This document shows, piece by piece, positions 38,256 through 47,979 of a stretch of DNA of 64,000 nt (position 1 is the stretch's first letter; every line of letters begins with the position of its first letter). The notes under the pieces were generated by a model. The model saw only the letters and a program-made list of their open reading frames with translations, was not told the DNA's origin and did not search any database. Location: assembly GCF_036345255.1 (NCBI RefSeq), contig NZ_CP107783.1:6928001-6992000 (forward strand), in the 5' to 3' direction. A program made the position numbers and the translations under genes. The stretch comes from Streptomyces sp. NBC_00569. GTDB taxonomy: Bacteria; Actinomycetota; Actinomycetes; Streptomycetales; Streptomycetaceae.

Positions 38256-39170
38256 TCAGACGGCTCCGTTCGTCCGGGCCTGTGCCGCCGTCGCGGCGGG
38301 GGAGGAGGCCAGATAGGCGACCGCCTGCGCGGTGCTGCCCTCCTGGGAGGGGTGGTAGGAGCGGCTGAGGTAGCGCGGGATGGACTTCACCATGGCGCCC
38401 GTGGAGGGCAGGACGCCCCGCTTCCCGCCCCGGTAGAACTCCTTGAACGACGCCTTGCCGTCGAGCACCGTCGGGTCGTTCTCCATGAAGAAGCGCGCCC
38501 CGCGCTGCCACAGGAACATCAGCGCCGAGAACGCGAGCGCCCAGGTCCGCACCCGGCGCCGGTAGCCGCCGTCGACGTGCTCGAACAGCTCGAAGGCGAC
38601 CGAGCGGTGCTCGACCTCCTCCGCGCCGTGCCAGCGCAGCAGGTCCAGCATCGTGGGGTCCGCGCCCTCGCGGTCCAGCTCGTCCGCGTTGAGCACCCAG
38701 TCGCCGAGGAACGCCGTGTAGTGCTCGATCGCGGCGATGAGCGCGACCCGCTCCATCAGCCACCACTCGCGCGCCCGCCCCGGCGGCAGCGTCCGGTCGC
38801 CGAGCAGCTTCTCGAAGAACCAGTCGACCTGGGCGGTGTACGGGGTCGGGTCGAGCCCCTGCTCCTTGAGGTGCGGCAGCACCTCGTCGTGGGCCTGCGA
38901 GTGCATGGCCTCCTGGCCGATGAACCCGATCACGTCCTCGCGGAGCCGGTCGTCGCGGATGTACGGCAGGACCTGCTTGTAGACGTGCACGAACCACCGC
39001 TCTCCGGCGGGCAGCAGGAGATGCAGCACGTTGATCGTGTGCGTGGTGAACGGGTCGTCCGGTATCCAGTGCAGCGGTGTCCTGTCCCAGGAGAAGGAGA
39101 CTCTGCGTGCCTTGAGCGCGACGCGCTCGTCAGCGACGGGCCGCGGTGCCCGGCTCTGCGTATTAGACAT
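38256..39170 (-). CDS. Metal-dependent hydrolase family protein (predicted diiron enzyme)
   Basis: A protein of 304 residues from MSNTQSRAPRPVADE. It belongs to the COG3687-type metal-dependent hydrolase family. Helix motifs with Glu and His ligands look like a diiron four-helix bundle: FIGQEAMHSQAHDEVLPHL, ERVALIAAIEHYTAFLGD and HGAEEVEHRSVAFE. Coupled with a ferredoxin reductase (2-base gap), it is more plausibly an oxygenase than a hydrolase. Substrate not known. Confidence 0.87.
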   Translation of the reverse strand: MSNTQSRAPRPVADERVALKARRVSFSWDRTPLHWIPDDPFTTHTINVLHLLLPAGERWFVHVYKQVLPYIRDDRLREDVIGFIGQEAMHSQAHDEVLPHLKEQGLDPTPYTAQVDWFFEKLLGDRTLPPGRAREWWLMERVALIAAIEHYTAFLGDWVLNADELDREGADPTMLDLLRWHGAEEVEHRSVAFELFEHVDGGYRRRVRTWALAFSALMFLWQRGARFFMENDPTVLDGKASFKEFYRGGKRGVLPSTGAMVKSIPRYLSRSYHPSQEGSTAQAVAYLASSPAATAAQARTNGAV

Positions 39171-39266
39171 GGCGTCAATGTACTGACGGGTAAGGATTGG
39201 GTACACCCCTCGTGCGCCGTTTTCTTTACGGACGTGTCAGCAAGGGTGGTCCGGGGCGCCGCACGT

Positions 39267-41192
39267 TCAGCGCAGGGCGCCCACCTCGCGGCCCGTCGCC
39301 GTGCGGCCGGTCAGCTTCGTCCTGGCTCCCTGCCGGGTGGGCGCGGCCAGGACGTTGTCCGTGGCGCGGGCGCCGCCCGACGACGTGATCGACGTGACCT
39401 GCCTGCTCGCGGCGGCCACCACGTACCAGGTGCCGCCCCGCGACTTCCACAGCACGCCCGCGAGGACCAGCGGGTCCCGGCTGCCGCAGGCCGGGGTCCC
39501 CTCCGACTTCGCGGCGACCGCCGCCGTCCTCCCGCCGGGCGCCGTGAACAGGGCCAGCGTCCGCGCCCCGCCGCCCCGCCAGGTGTCGGCCCGCGCGCAC
39601 GCCCAGTCCGCCGCGCCGCTGCCCTCGGGGAGCTGCTGGCGCGCGTACGCCCAGGAGTTGACGGTGCGCACGCCGTGCGAGCGCACGGAGACGAGGGAGC
39701 ACGCCGAGTGCTGCCAGTCGGCAGCGACCGCCTCGCGCGGCGCGCCGGGGCGTCCCGCGGTGAGATGCGCGGGCACGAGCTCACCGAGGTCGGTCGAGAG
39801 CCGCGTGCCGGCGTCGTCCCGCAGCGCGAGCGCGTTCCAGGACGTGCAGTCGCGGGCGAGCGCCGGACTGGCGAACGGTGCCGTCACGCCGTCGGGGGCG
39901 CGGCCGAGCGGCATCGGCGCCGCCGACGGTTTCAGCAGATTCCGCACGGCGGCGCCGCGCACCCAGGGCGCCGTCAGATAGCGCACGTTGCCATCGGCCC
40001 GGTCCACGACCAGGGCGCCCGCCTCCGGGCCCGTGGCGCCGTCCACCCGCGCGAAGTCGAGCGCGGCGCCGCTCGTGCCGTCCTGCGGCTCCGCGTACCG
40101 CACGATGCGCAGCCCGTCGTAGAAGAGCACGATCCGCGCCTGGTCGACCTCGCCCGCGTACAGCAGCTGAGGGGGTCCGGGCGGGGCGCCGGCCTGGGTG
40201 CCCGGTGTCGCGGAGACCTGGACGGAGCCCCCGGGCCGGGCCCAGACAGCGAGGGCGCGTCGCAGCAGCGGCCGGTCGCCGGTCAGGGAGCCGCGCGCGG
40301 GCCAGACGGAGAAGTCCGTGCGGGCCGACGTCTGCCACGCCGTGGCTGGGATCCTCGTCAACCTGCCCGGATCCAGGGCGGCCAGGCCCGCCGGGTTCTG
40401 CGCGTATGAGGGCGCCGCGGCCCCGTCCGGTGCCCAGCCGCCGCCCGGCAGGCCGAGCAGCGCCCCGCACACCAGCGTCGCCGCGGCGGCCGCGATCACG
40501 GCCTTCACATGCTGCCTGCGCCGCATCAGGTCCGGCGGTCTGGCCTGCAGCGAACACGGGTCGAACTCGGTCGACTCCAGCAGGGCGAGGGCGTCCTTGC
40601 CCGCGGGCAAGGCCACCCCGTCCGCCTCGGCGAGCGCCGCGTCCGGGTCTTCGGCGCCGGCCGCGCCCAGCATGCTCCGTACGGCTGTGTCGTCGAGCCG
40701 TTCCAGACCGCGCAGGACGAAGGCGGCGCGGCCGGGGCCGCTGAGCGCGGACAGCCCCTGGTCCAGGGCCAGTTCGTCGGCGCCGCCCGAGCGAGGGAAG
40801 AGCCGCAGGCCCCACACCTGGGGGAGCAGCGGCGGCAGCTGGGAGCGCCGCGGCCAGGCCCTGCGCCGCAGCGGGCGGCCCGCGTCGAGCGCGGTGCGCA
40901 GGACCCTCAGCCGGACGAAGCCGTAGCCCGGATCGCCGTTGCGCCCCTCGGCGGTGCGGGGCGCGGGGACGGCCACGGCATCGGCCGAGGTACGCGCGCG
41001 CGGCAGGGCGCGCTGGGTCAGGGAGTGCGCCGTGAGTACCCGGCGGTTGCGGCCGAGGCTGGGCGGGAGCACCAGATAGGCGAGCCGGACGAGCCGCGGG
41101 TAGTGCTCGACGAGAGCGGCCTCGGCCTGCTCCACGTCGACGACCGGACCGGGACGGGGGACGACATCCTGTGACTGCACCTTCGACTGCAC
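39267..41192 (-). CDS. Membrane protein with sigma-70-like N-terminus and extracytoplasmic domain
   Basis: A protein of 641 residues; the first codon is GTG and the exact start is uncertain because no strong ribosome site is seen. Residues 18-45 (DVEQAEAALVEHYPRLVRLA) look like sigma region 2.1, and 145-190 (LSALSGPGRAAFVLRGLERL) like region 4 of ECF factors, although the HTH core is poor. One transmembrane helix follows at about 229-248 (KAVIAAAAATLVCGALLGL), then about 390 residues of extracytoplasmic beta-rich domain with several cysteines. No known catalytic motif. A one-component sensor or degenerate sigma-type regulator is a reasonable guess; function not established. Confidence 0.78.
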   Translation of the reverse strand: MQSKVQSQDVVPRPGPVVDVEQAEAALVEHYPRLVRLAYLVLPPSLGRNRRVLTAHSLTQRALPRARTSADAVAVPAPRTAEGRNGDPGYGFVRLRVLRTALDAGRPLRRRAWPRRSQLPPLLPQVWGLRLFPRSGGADELALDQGLSALSGPGRAAFVLRGLERLDDTAVRSMLGAAGAEDPDAALAEADGVALPAGKDALALLESTEFDPCSLQARPPDLMRRRQHVKAVIAAAAATLVCGALLGLPGGGWAPDGAAAPSYAQNPAGLAALDPGRLTRIPATAWQTSARTDFSVWPARGSLTGDRPLLRRALAVWARPGGSVQVSATPGTQAGAPPGPPQLLYAGEVDQARIVLFYDGLRIVRYAEPQDGTSGAALDFARVDGATGPEAGALVVDRADGNVRYLTAPWVRGAAVRNLLKPSAAPMPLGRAPDGVTAPFASPALARDCTSWNALALRDDAGTRLSTDLGELVPAHLTAGRPGAPREAVAADWQHSACSLVSVRSHGVRTVNSWAYARQQLPEGSGAADWACARADTWRGGGARTLALFTAPGGRTAAVAAKSEGTPACGSRDPLVLAGVLWKSRGGTWYVVAAASRQVTSITSSGGARATDNVLAAPTRQGARTKLTGRTATGREVGALR

Positions 41193-41235
41193 GTTCAGCT
41201 GAACGAGCGAATCGTCAGATGGTCACTTCACGGTG

Positions 41236-41748
41236 TCACCCCGGCTCCGGCTCCGGTTCGACCAGCAGGCGGGCGTAATTCGCCATCGACCTCTGGTACC
41301 GGGGCAGATGGGGCGCCAGCGCGCCGAGCGCGAGCGACAGGCCCTCGCGGTCCCGGCCCAGGCTGGACAGGCACAACGCCAGCGTGGCGCGCACGGCGTC
41401 GTCCAACTCGTCCGAGGGCGCGTCGAGTTCGGGCGTGAGGAGTGCCACACCCTCCTCCGGCCGGCCGATGTTGCGCAGGGAGCTGGAGAGCTGGATCTTC
41501 GCTCGGCGGCCCCGGTAGCCGGAAAGGCCGAGCTTCAGTGCCTCCTGGTACAGCGGCACGGCCCGGTCCGAGTGGCCGGTCGAGTCGAAGGCGCATCCGC
41601 GCTCGAACGGGCCGATCGGGCTGCCGTCCGGCAGTTCGGCGACGAGGTCGTCGACGACGGCGCGGAAGTCGCCCGCGGTGGACTCGTCGTAGCCGTCGAT
41701 GCCTGCCCACGCCGCGGCCAGGCGCGCTTCCCAGTCTTCGCTGCTCAT
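41236..41748 (-). CDS. Tetratricopeptide-repeat protein
   Basis: A protein of 170 residues from MSSEDWEARLAAAW. TPR-like helices around RAVPLYQEALKLGLSGYRGR, IQLSSSLRNIGRPEEGVALL and ALCLSSLGRDREGLSLAL. It matches small cytoplasmic TPR proteins common in actinobacteria. The order on the minus strand puts it upstream of the sigma-like membrane protein by 43 bases, so the two may be cotranscribed. Role unknown. Confidence 0.87.
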   Translation of the reverse strand: MSSEDWEARLAAAWAGIDGYDESTAGDFRAVVDDLVAELPDGSPIGPFERGCAFDSTGHSDRAVPLYQEALKLGLSGYRGRRAKIQLSSSLRNIGRPEEGVALLTPELDAPSDELDDAVRATLALCLSSLGRDREGLSLALGALAPHLPRYQRSMANYARLLVEPEPEPG

Positions 41749-41822
41749 CGGGTCACCATGGCACGGATGCGCCCACCCGGCACAGCGGTTTCTCCGAGCC
41801 CCCGCGTCACCCGCGCCCCGCG

Positions 41823-42623
41823 TCACCCGGCCGTCAGCCGCCGCCGGATCCGCTCCACCGCCTCGTCCGGCATCCCGAGCCCCTCGCGCACGTACCGCTC
41901 GAAGTCCCCGTACCGCACCACCACCTCGTCCTGCGCGGCATGCAGGTACGACGCCCGTACGCCGATCAGCGCGAGTGCGATCTCCGGGTCGCCGCCCTGC
42001 GCGGTGAAACCCTCGACGAGCGGCGCGAAGGCCTCCCGCACCGCCGAGTTGACCGACAGGTACTCCGCCTCCAGGGCCGCCTCGTCCGCGCCGAGGAGCG
42101 TCAGGACGACCGTCGTGGCCCAGCCGGTGCGGTCCTTGCCCGCGGTGCAGTGGAAGAGCAGCGGGCCCGTGTCGGGGTCGGCCAGCTCGGTCAGGAGCGT
42201 GCGGTAGGCGGCCCGCGCGGAGTTCGTCGAGACGAGGGCGCGATAGGTGTCGGCGAAGAGCGCCTCGGCGCGGCCGCCGCCGAGCTTCTCGTCGGCGAGT
42301 GCCGGGTCGGACAGGACGTGCTTGAGCTGCGCGGCGACGGGTGCGGCCCCCGTCTGGGCGATCTTGTCGGCGAGCGCGTCCGCGACCAGGACATGGACGC
42401 CGTCGGGGACGTGGTCCGGGTACGAGGCGCGCTCGGCGTTCGTGCGGAAGTCCACGATCGTGCGGATGCCGAGCGCGGAGAACTCCGGATCGGTGGCGGG
42501 GTCGAGCCGGTCCAGCTGCCCGGACCGCAGGGCGAGCCCCGGGCGTACGGCGCGGCCGCCGGACAGCGGGATCCCGCCGAGGTCACGGAGGTTGGCGACG
42601 GTGGTGGAGGGGATCGCGGGCAT
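41823..42623 (-). CDS. Tyrosine-protein phosphatase (Y_phosphatase3 family)
   Basis: A protein of 266 residues from MPAIPSTTVANLRDLGGIPL. The catalytic P-loop is LLFHCTAGKDRTGWA with nucleophile Cys159; the family mark is NLRDLGG near the start and RSGQLDRL. This is the lipid/protein phosphatase group related to M. tuberculosis PtpB. A cytoplasmic enzyme; substrate may be phosphotyrosine or a phosphoinositide. It stands alone between the TPR gene and GH89. Confidence 0.93.
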   Translation of the reverse strand: MPAIPSTTVANLRDLGGIPLSGGRAVRPGLALRSGQLDRLDPATDPEFSALGIRTIVDFRTNAERASYPDHVPDGVHVLVADALADKIAQTGAAPVAAQLKHVLSDPALADEKLGGGRAEALFADTYRALVSTNSARAAYRTLLTELADPDTGPLLFHCTAGKDRTGWATTVVLTLLGADEAALEAEYLSVNSAVREAFAPLVEGFTAQGGDPEIALALIGVRASYLHAAQDEVVVRYGDFERYVREGLGMPDEAVERIRRRLTAG

Positions 42624-42699
42624 GGGCGGGACTCCAGAGGTCGCAGCCGTGACCGGATACACGGCTTTTGTCCCGCCCATTCTGGCCCAGCGCCCCGCC

Positions 42700-45600
42700 C
42701 TACCCGAGCTGCCAGCCGTCGAACTCCACGGTGCCGCGAGCCCCGCCGCCCCCGTTCGTCGCCGTCATGAAGAGCCCCACGTCCTGTGTCGGCGCCGCCC
42801 CCGGCACCACCACGGTCGCCACGGTCCGCCAGTTCGCCCCGTCGTCCGTCGAGCACTCACCCGTGTACGCGCCGCCGGACCGCGTCAGCCTCAGCGTCAC
42901 CGGCGCCTTGATCCCGGTGACGCGCCGGTACGTGTCGAGCGTGCCGTCCCCGTTGCTGTCGTACGACAGCACGACCCCGTTGGACGGTGTCACGGACAGG
43001 TTCAGGAACCCCGGGGAGCCCGGCGTCGCCAGTGAGTTGCGGACGACGAGGCCCGCCCGCGCCCACGCGCCCGTGACGGCCTGCGAGGTCACCTTCACCT
43101 GTGCCGACGACCCGTCGGTGAAGGCGCTCTCGCGGTACGCCGACCCGAACTCCGCGGTCCCCTTCCACAGGTCGGCACCGGCCCCGTCGATCGCGTACCG
43201 GTCGCCCGACTGCCCGAAGACGGCGGCATTGTTGGTGACGGTCCGCCAGGCGCCGTCGAGCGGTCCGGCCTCGAAGAGCGTGCCCGTGTGGACCGACGTC
43301 ACCCGGTCCTCGCCCTGCGGCCCGTACCGCACGGAGAGCTCGTACGGCAGGGGACGCAGCGGCCGGTCCAGGGGTGTGCCGGGGGCGCTCGCCTGCCAGC
43401 GGACCCTGCCCGTGCCCGCGGGCGCGACGCTCGGCAGGGACGTGGGGCCCTCGGGCGCGGCGTCGATGCCCGACAGGGTGAAGTCCACGCGGCCGGTCGC
43501 CCGCAGCCCGTTGACGTTGCGGAACACGGCCTCCACGCGCGCGTGTCCGCCGGGAGGGAACGCGGCCGGCTGGGCGGTGACGGTCAACGAGCCCTGGTAG
43601 GGCGCCCGCGCGAGCACGTCACGTACGCGCGCGGCCGTCTTGTACGCGTCCCCGACGGGCCGCAGCGGATAGTCCTTGCGCTCCAGGGTCCACCGCTCCT
43701 CGAACGCGAACCAGTCGACGGCCGCGGGCGCCGACCCGGTGGCCAGCGCGTCCTCCAGGGCGTCCAGCCACTTCTGCCAGCGCGGCACGTAGAAGTCGGA
43801 CATCAGGCCGTGCCACTCGCGGTTGGCGTACTCGTGGAGGTTCCCCGGGTCGGAGGTGGCGCGGTCGCCCCACACCGTGATGAGCACCTTCGCCGTGCGC
43901 TCGAACTCGGCGCGCTCGCCGTCGCTCGTCGCGAGCCGCCGCGCCTCGCCGATCCACGGCCCGAGCAGGAACGCCGGATGCGTCCCGGTCACGTCGTCGG
44001 ACAGCCGCATCAGCTTCAGCCACAGCGTCGCCAGGGCCCGGAACGCGTCCCGGTCCTTTCGCGCGTAGGCGGCCCGCAGCTGCGGCAGGAGCTGCCGCGA
44101 GCGGTGAGCGAGCGCCTGCCGCGCCACGTCCACCAGGTCGTACTTGTACGCGGCGGAGCCCCGCAGCCCGCCGGCCACGCCGAGCAGCCCGCTCAGGGCC
44201 GCGTCGAAGCGCCCGGGATCGTAGGCGAGGGCGTGGGGCGCGTACTCGGCGGCCCGGTTCGCGGCCAGGTCGGGCCGGGCGCAGAACAGCGAGTCGTGCG
44301 CGTCGCTGCGCTCCACCGCATGGTGCTGGTACGCGGTGTCGTGCAGGGCGCTCCAGGCGGCCCGCGCGTGCGCGTCCTGGCCCCCGTAACGGAAGTCGGC
44401 GTACCCGGAGAACCAGGCCGCCCGGTCCACCTCGCTCCCGGTCCAGGCGAGTTCGGAGAACAGCTCGAAGGCCGCCGGGTCGCGGTCGGTGCCCTCCGGC
44501 ATGAAGGCGGTGCCGGTGAGCGCGCTGCCCGCCTTGTCGCGCCACGCGAAGAACTTCTCGTTCCAGATGTGGGCGCGGGCGCCGAGGGTGGTCCGGCCAC
44601 CGAAGTTCGGGATCGTGCCGAAGGCGTACGGTGTGCCGCCCCAGTCCTTCTCGCGGTCGGTGACGGCCGCGAAGCGGTCGGAGACGCCGTCGACGATCAG
44701 CATGCGCTTCTTGTCGATCGCGTCGATGAGCGCGGGCAGCGGGTTGGCCTCCCAGCCGAGAATCACCCACGTGGCTCCGGGATGCGCCTTCTGGAGGGCT
44801 TTCTCCACGCCGCGGGCCGCGTCCGGCACGGGCACGTCACCGGCGGTGCCGCCCTCGTGCAGCAGGTCCATCTTGAAGTGCCCGGCCGCGCCGAACAGGT
44901 CCCGCTGATGCCGGTAGAACGAGGCGGCCACGTCGGCGAAGGACCGGGTGCGCGGGTCGAGCCAGTCGGGCCGGTCGAAGCCGTGCCAGGTGCCCTGCGG
45001 CACCACGTGCGCGTCGCCGCCGTTGCGTTCCACGAAGCCGTGGGGGACATGCCCGTAGTAGCCGGGGAACACGGGCGACATACCGAGCTCGCGCAGCCTG
45101 CCGGTGATCTTCCGGCCCAGCTCCACGCGCTTCGCGACGAGTTCGGGCGAGAGCGGTCCGCCGTACCCCGACAGGTTCTGCAGGAGCCACCACGGCTGGT
45201 GCGTGGGCGCCGGCAGCCAGGCGCGCGACTCCGCGTCGCTGTACCCGAAGTCCTTCAGGACGCGTTCGTACACGGCCTCCGTGCCCGCGATGACGAGGAC
45301 CTCGTTGCAGCCGTGCAGCGCGAGGACGTCGATCATCCGCTCCCAGTACGGCCAGTCGGCGTACGGCGCGGTGTAGCCGTCGTTCGTGTCGTTGAGCGCG
45401 AACCGGTGGGGGAGCGTGGTGGATCTCTCCAGTGGGCGCGGGGGCGCAGGCAGCGTCTTCGGCAGGTCGAGCTGGCTGCCGTTCCACGCGATGTGCGCTC
45501 CGCAGACGTACTTGAGATACCAGTGAACTCCGGTGAGCAGCACGGCCGGTGTCGTACCGGACACCGCGATCCTTCCCCGGGTGCCGGTCACCCGGAACCG

Positions 45601-45801
45601 GTCGCCGCCCTGCGGGGAGAGGAGTTTGAGGCTGAACTGGTCCGCGTGTCCGGGGAGCAGCCTGTTGAGTGCGGAGCGTACGGGAGCCGTATCGAAGGCA
45701 GGGCCCTCGGCGGCGTGAGCCGTGACGGGGAACCCCGCGGCGGCTCCCAGGCCGATGGCGCCGGCGGTGCCGAGGACGGAACGTCGCGACGGTGCGGTCA
45801 T
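42700..45801 (-). CDS. Secreted GH89 alpha-N-acetylglucosaminidase
   Basis: A protein of 1033 residues with a twin-arginine-type leader (APSRRSVLGTAGAIGLGAAA; cleavage near AHAAEG). NAGLU-family N-domain and TIM barrel: LLTGVHWYLKYVCGAHIAWN, HRFALNDTNDGYTAPYADWP, ALHGCNEVLVIAGTEAVYER and PGYYGHVPHGF. An all-alpha region follows, then C-terminal beta modules (about 760-1033) ending in a laminin/CBM-like domain (SYDSNGDGTLDTY; TVEFDGWQLG). GH89 enzymes remove terminal alpha-linked GlcNAc from glycans such as heparan sulfate or mucin O-glycans. The bacterial substrate here is unknown. Confidence 0.94.
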   Translation of the reverse strand: MTAPSRRSVLGTAGAIGLGAAAGFPVTAHAAEGPAFDTAPVRSALNRLLPGHADQFSLKLLSPQGGDRFRVTGTRGRIAVSGTTPAVLLTGVHWYLKYVCGAHIAWNGSQLDLPKTLPAPPRPLERSTTLPHRFALNDTNDGYTAPYADWPYWERMIDVLALHGCNEVLVIAGTEAVYERVLKDFGYSDAESRAWLPAPTHQPWWLLQNLSGYGGPLSPELVAKRVELGRKITGRLRELGMSPVFPGYYGHVPHGFVERNGGDAHVVPQGTWHGFDRPDWLDPRTRSFADVAASFYRHQRDLFGAAGHFKMDLLHEGGTAGDVPVPDAARGVEKALQKAHPGATWVILGWEANPLPALIDAIDKKRMLIVDGVSDRFAAVTDREKDWGGTPYAFGTIPNFGGRTTLGARAHIWNEKFFAWRDKAGSALTGTAFMPEGTDRDPAAFELFSELAWTGSEVDRAAWFSGYADFRYGGQDAHARAAWSALHDTAYQHHAVERSDAHDSLFCARPDLAANRAAEYAPHALAYDPGRFDAALSGLLGVAGGLRGSAAYKYDLVDVARQALAHRSRQLLPQLRAAYARKDRDAFRALATLWLKLMRLSDDVTGTHPAFLLGPWIGEARRLATSDGERAEFERTAKVLITVWGDRATSDPGNLHEYANREWHGLMSDFYVPRWQKWLDALEDALATGSAPAAVDWFAFEERWTLERKDYPLRPVGDAYKTAARVRDVLARAPYQGSLTVTAQPAAFPPGGHARVEAVFRNVNGLRATGRVDFTLSGIDAAPEGPTSLPSVAPAGTGRVRWQASAPGTPLDRPLRPLPYELSVRYGPQGEDRVTSVHTGTLFEAGPLDGAWRTVTNNAAVFGQSGDRYAIDGAGADLWKGTAEFGSAYRESAFTDGSSAQVKVTSQAVTGAWARAGLVVRNSLATPGSPGFLNLSVTPSNGVVLSYDSNGDGTLDTYRRVTGIKAPVTLRLTRSGGAYTGECSTDDGANWRTVATVVVPGAAPTQDVGLFMTATNGGGGARGTVEFDGWQLG

Positions 45802-45915
45802 AGGTGTGCCCCCTGCGTCGGATGATGCGGCGCACGCTAACCCTGTGACCCCCCTCGCTCAACGGTGTGTACGGAGCCGGCGAGTTCGTGTCGCCGCACG
45901 GGACGGAAGGAAACG

Positions 45916-46377
45916 ATGGGAATGACGCGACGCATGCGGCGCATATGGGTGACGGGAGCGACGGTCTCGCTGGCGGTCCTGACCGGCTGCGGATCGCACG
46001 GCGACACCGTGCCGAAGACCGCGACCGGCAGCCTGGAACAGCTCGCGGCCAGGGCGAAATGCAGGCCCGACATCCAGACGGACGCCGACGAGCTGCGCCA
46101 GGCCACCTGCGGCGACGGCGCCGACCGCTACATCCTCGCGACCTTCGCCACCGACCGCGGCCAGGCCGAGTGGCTCGACCAGGCCGACGACTACGGCGGC
46201 ACCTATCTGATCGGCCGCCGCTGGATCGCGGTCGGCGACGACAAGGCGGTCACAGCGCTGCGCGGTCGGCTCGGCGGGACCGTGGAGAAGTCCTCCTCGC
46301 ACCACTCGGGGAGTAGCGGTGGCGGGGGTCACGAGGAGGACGGGCACTCCGGGCACAACGGTCACCGCGCGAGCTGA
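45916..46377 (+). CDS. Small lipoprotein with His/Gly-rich tail
   Basis: A protein of 153 residues from MGMTRRMRRIWVTGATVSLA; GGAAGGAAACG precedes the ATG. Lipobox LTGC near residue 25. A small domain with a Cys pair (AKCRPDIQTDADELRQATCG) is followed by a Ser/Gly/His-rich tail (SSSHHSGSSGGGGHEEDGHS) that may bind metal. Not recognised as a named family. Divergent from GH89 across a 114-base gap. Confidence 0.85.
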   Translation: MGMTRRMRRIWVTGATVSLAVLTGCGSHGDTVPKTATGSLEQLAARAKCRPDIQTDADELRQATCGDGADRYILATFATDRGQAEWLDQADDYGGTYLIGRRWIAVGDDKAVTALRGRLGGTVEKSSSHHSGSSGGGGHEEDGHSGHNGHRAS

Positions 46378-46407
46378 CCGCGCAGCAGTCGACGGGGGGT
46401 CAGGCCG

Positions 46408-47913
46408 TCAGGTACAGCGCTGACCCCGGTTGATGCAGCTCGCGACGCGCTTCATCAGGCCGTCGTCGAAGACGTTGATGAAGTCGCCGTGGTCGGTCAG
46501 GGGCTTGTGCAGCTGCTCGGGGAACGAGTCGACGGCGAAGCCGGGGCCGGGCGGGACGTCGTACACGATGCGCTGCTGCAGCTGCGGGATCGCCTGGAAG
46601 CCCTGCGGGCAGGCCCCGGTGGCGGGGTCGGCGAAGGAGACGTGCGTACGGTGGTTGGCGCTGTCGGTGTTGCGTCCGTCCCAGCAGCTCTGGAACTTGA
46701 ACGACCGTACGACCTTGCTGCCTTCGGGGCAGATCGGGTACTTGTCCTTCAGCTGGCGGTCCTCGAAGCCGGTGCAGCTCCAGGACGCGTTCGCGTTCGC
46801 GTCGCCGTTGGTGAAGGCCTTGGCGTCACCTGTGATGATGCGCAGGAACCGCGGCATGGCGACGACCTTGCCGGCCGGGTTTCCGACGAACTTCAGCGTG
46901 ACCGAGGCAGGGGTCTGGATCTCGCCGACATTCTGGTCCTTGCCGCCGCCGTCGGCCTGCGCGTCGTTCTCGTCCTTTCCGTTCTGGAGGCGCAGAACAG
47001 GCCAGTAATAGGTCGACTTGTCGCCCTGATTGCGGCAGCTCGTGTCGCCATTCGCAAGGTCGTCGTCACTGGCGAAAGCGTCGTTCGCCTGATTTCCCAC
47101 GTAGTCGTGCATATGGTGCGCGCCATTGCTCACACCGGGCGCCACGATGACGTTGTCGGGATTGAACTTGCCGTTCTCGTTGCGCCCGCATTTCGTGGTG
47201 AACGTGCCGCGGGAGGCGGCGCGCTGGTTGCGTGGCGTCCTGACGTTGGGCTGGACGGAGTTGATGTCGACGAAGTCGGAGGCGTCGGGGCCGTTGCCGT
47301 TCTGCTGACCGCCGCCCCCTTGCTGGCCGCCGTCGCCCTGCTGACCGCCGTCGCCCTGCTGGCCGCCGTCGCCCTGCTGGCCTCCGTCCGCGGGGGCGGA
47401 CGGCGCGGCCGAGCCCGCCGGTGGGCTGCCGTCGGTGCCGGCCGACCTGGCCGTGCAGGCCGCGAGGTCCTTCATGCCCTGCGGCGCCGTACCGCCCGCC
47501 CGGCTGATCTCCAGGCCGATCCTGTCGATCAGGGTCGAACGCCGTTCCTTCAACGGCTGCAGAATGCTGTTCTGCACGAAGGCGGGGTCCCGCGCCGCAG
47601 CGTCCCGCGAGGCCGCGAGGCGCTGGTACGACTCGGTGATCTGGCTGTCCATCGTGGCCAGTTCGCCGTCGACCTCCGACCGCGCGGCGTCCGGTACGTC
47701 GGACAGCCCGTTGCCCACGTCGGGGCAGTCGATCGTGGCGACCTGCTGCTGTTGCTGCTGCGCTCCGTCGCCGCGCTGCGCCGGGTTCTCCTCGTGGGCG
47801 GACGCGTAGACGTTCACCGCGACCAGCCCTCCTCCACCCAGGAGCAGTGCGGCCGACGCGACCGTCATGCGCGTCGCGAGTGACGAGCGCCGTTTTCGTG
47901 ATGTGCGTCCCAT
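46408..47913 (-). CDS. Secreted DUF1996 family protein
   Basis: A protein of 501 residues from [20 protein letters not shown] with a signal/anchor helix ([20 protein letters not shown]). A central low-complexity hinge has repeats QQGDGG x4 then [15 protein letters not shown]1996 follows ([64 protein letters not shown]). The family is extracellular in fungi and actinobacteria; its activity is not characterised. It ends 30 bases from the lipoprotein gene, convergent. Expected to be monocistronic. Confidence 0.93.
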   Translation of the reverse strand: MGRTSRKRRSSLATRMTVASAALLLGGGGLVAVNVYASAHEENPAQRGDGAQQQQQQVATIDCPDVGNGLSDVPDAARSEVDGELATMDSQITESYQRLAASRDAAARDPAFVQNSILQPLKERRSTLIDRIGLEISRAGGTAPQGMKDLAACTARSAGTDGSPPAGSAAPSAPADGGQQGDGGQQGDGGQQGDGGQQGGGGQQNGNGPDASDFVDINSVQPNVRTPRNQRAASRGTFTTKCGRNENGKFNPDNVIVAPGVSNGAHHMHDYVGNQANDAFASDDDLANGDTSCRNQGDKSTYYWPVLRLQNGKDENDAQADGGGKDQNVGEIQTPASVTLKFVGNPAGKVVAMPRFLRIITGDAKAFTNGDANANASWSCTGFEDRQLKDKYPICPEGSKVVRSFKFQSCWDGRNTDSANHRTHVSFADPATGACPQGFQAIPQLQQRIVYDVPPGPGFAVDSFPEQLHKPLTDHGDFINVFDDGLMKRVASCINRGQRCT

Positions 47914-47979
47914 GGGGCTACGTACGCAACACGAGGGCCCCTTGTTCAAGGAGAGCACCGGTGATTTCCCGAAGGATTC

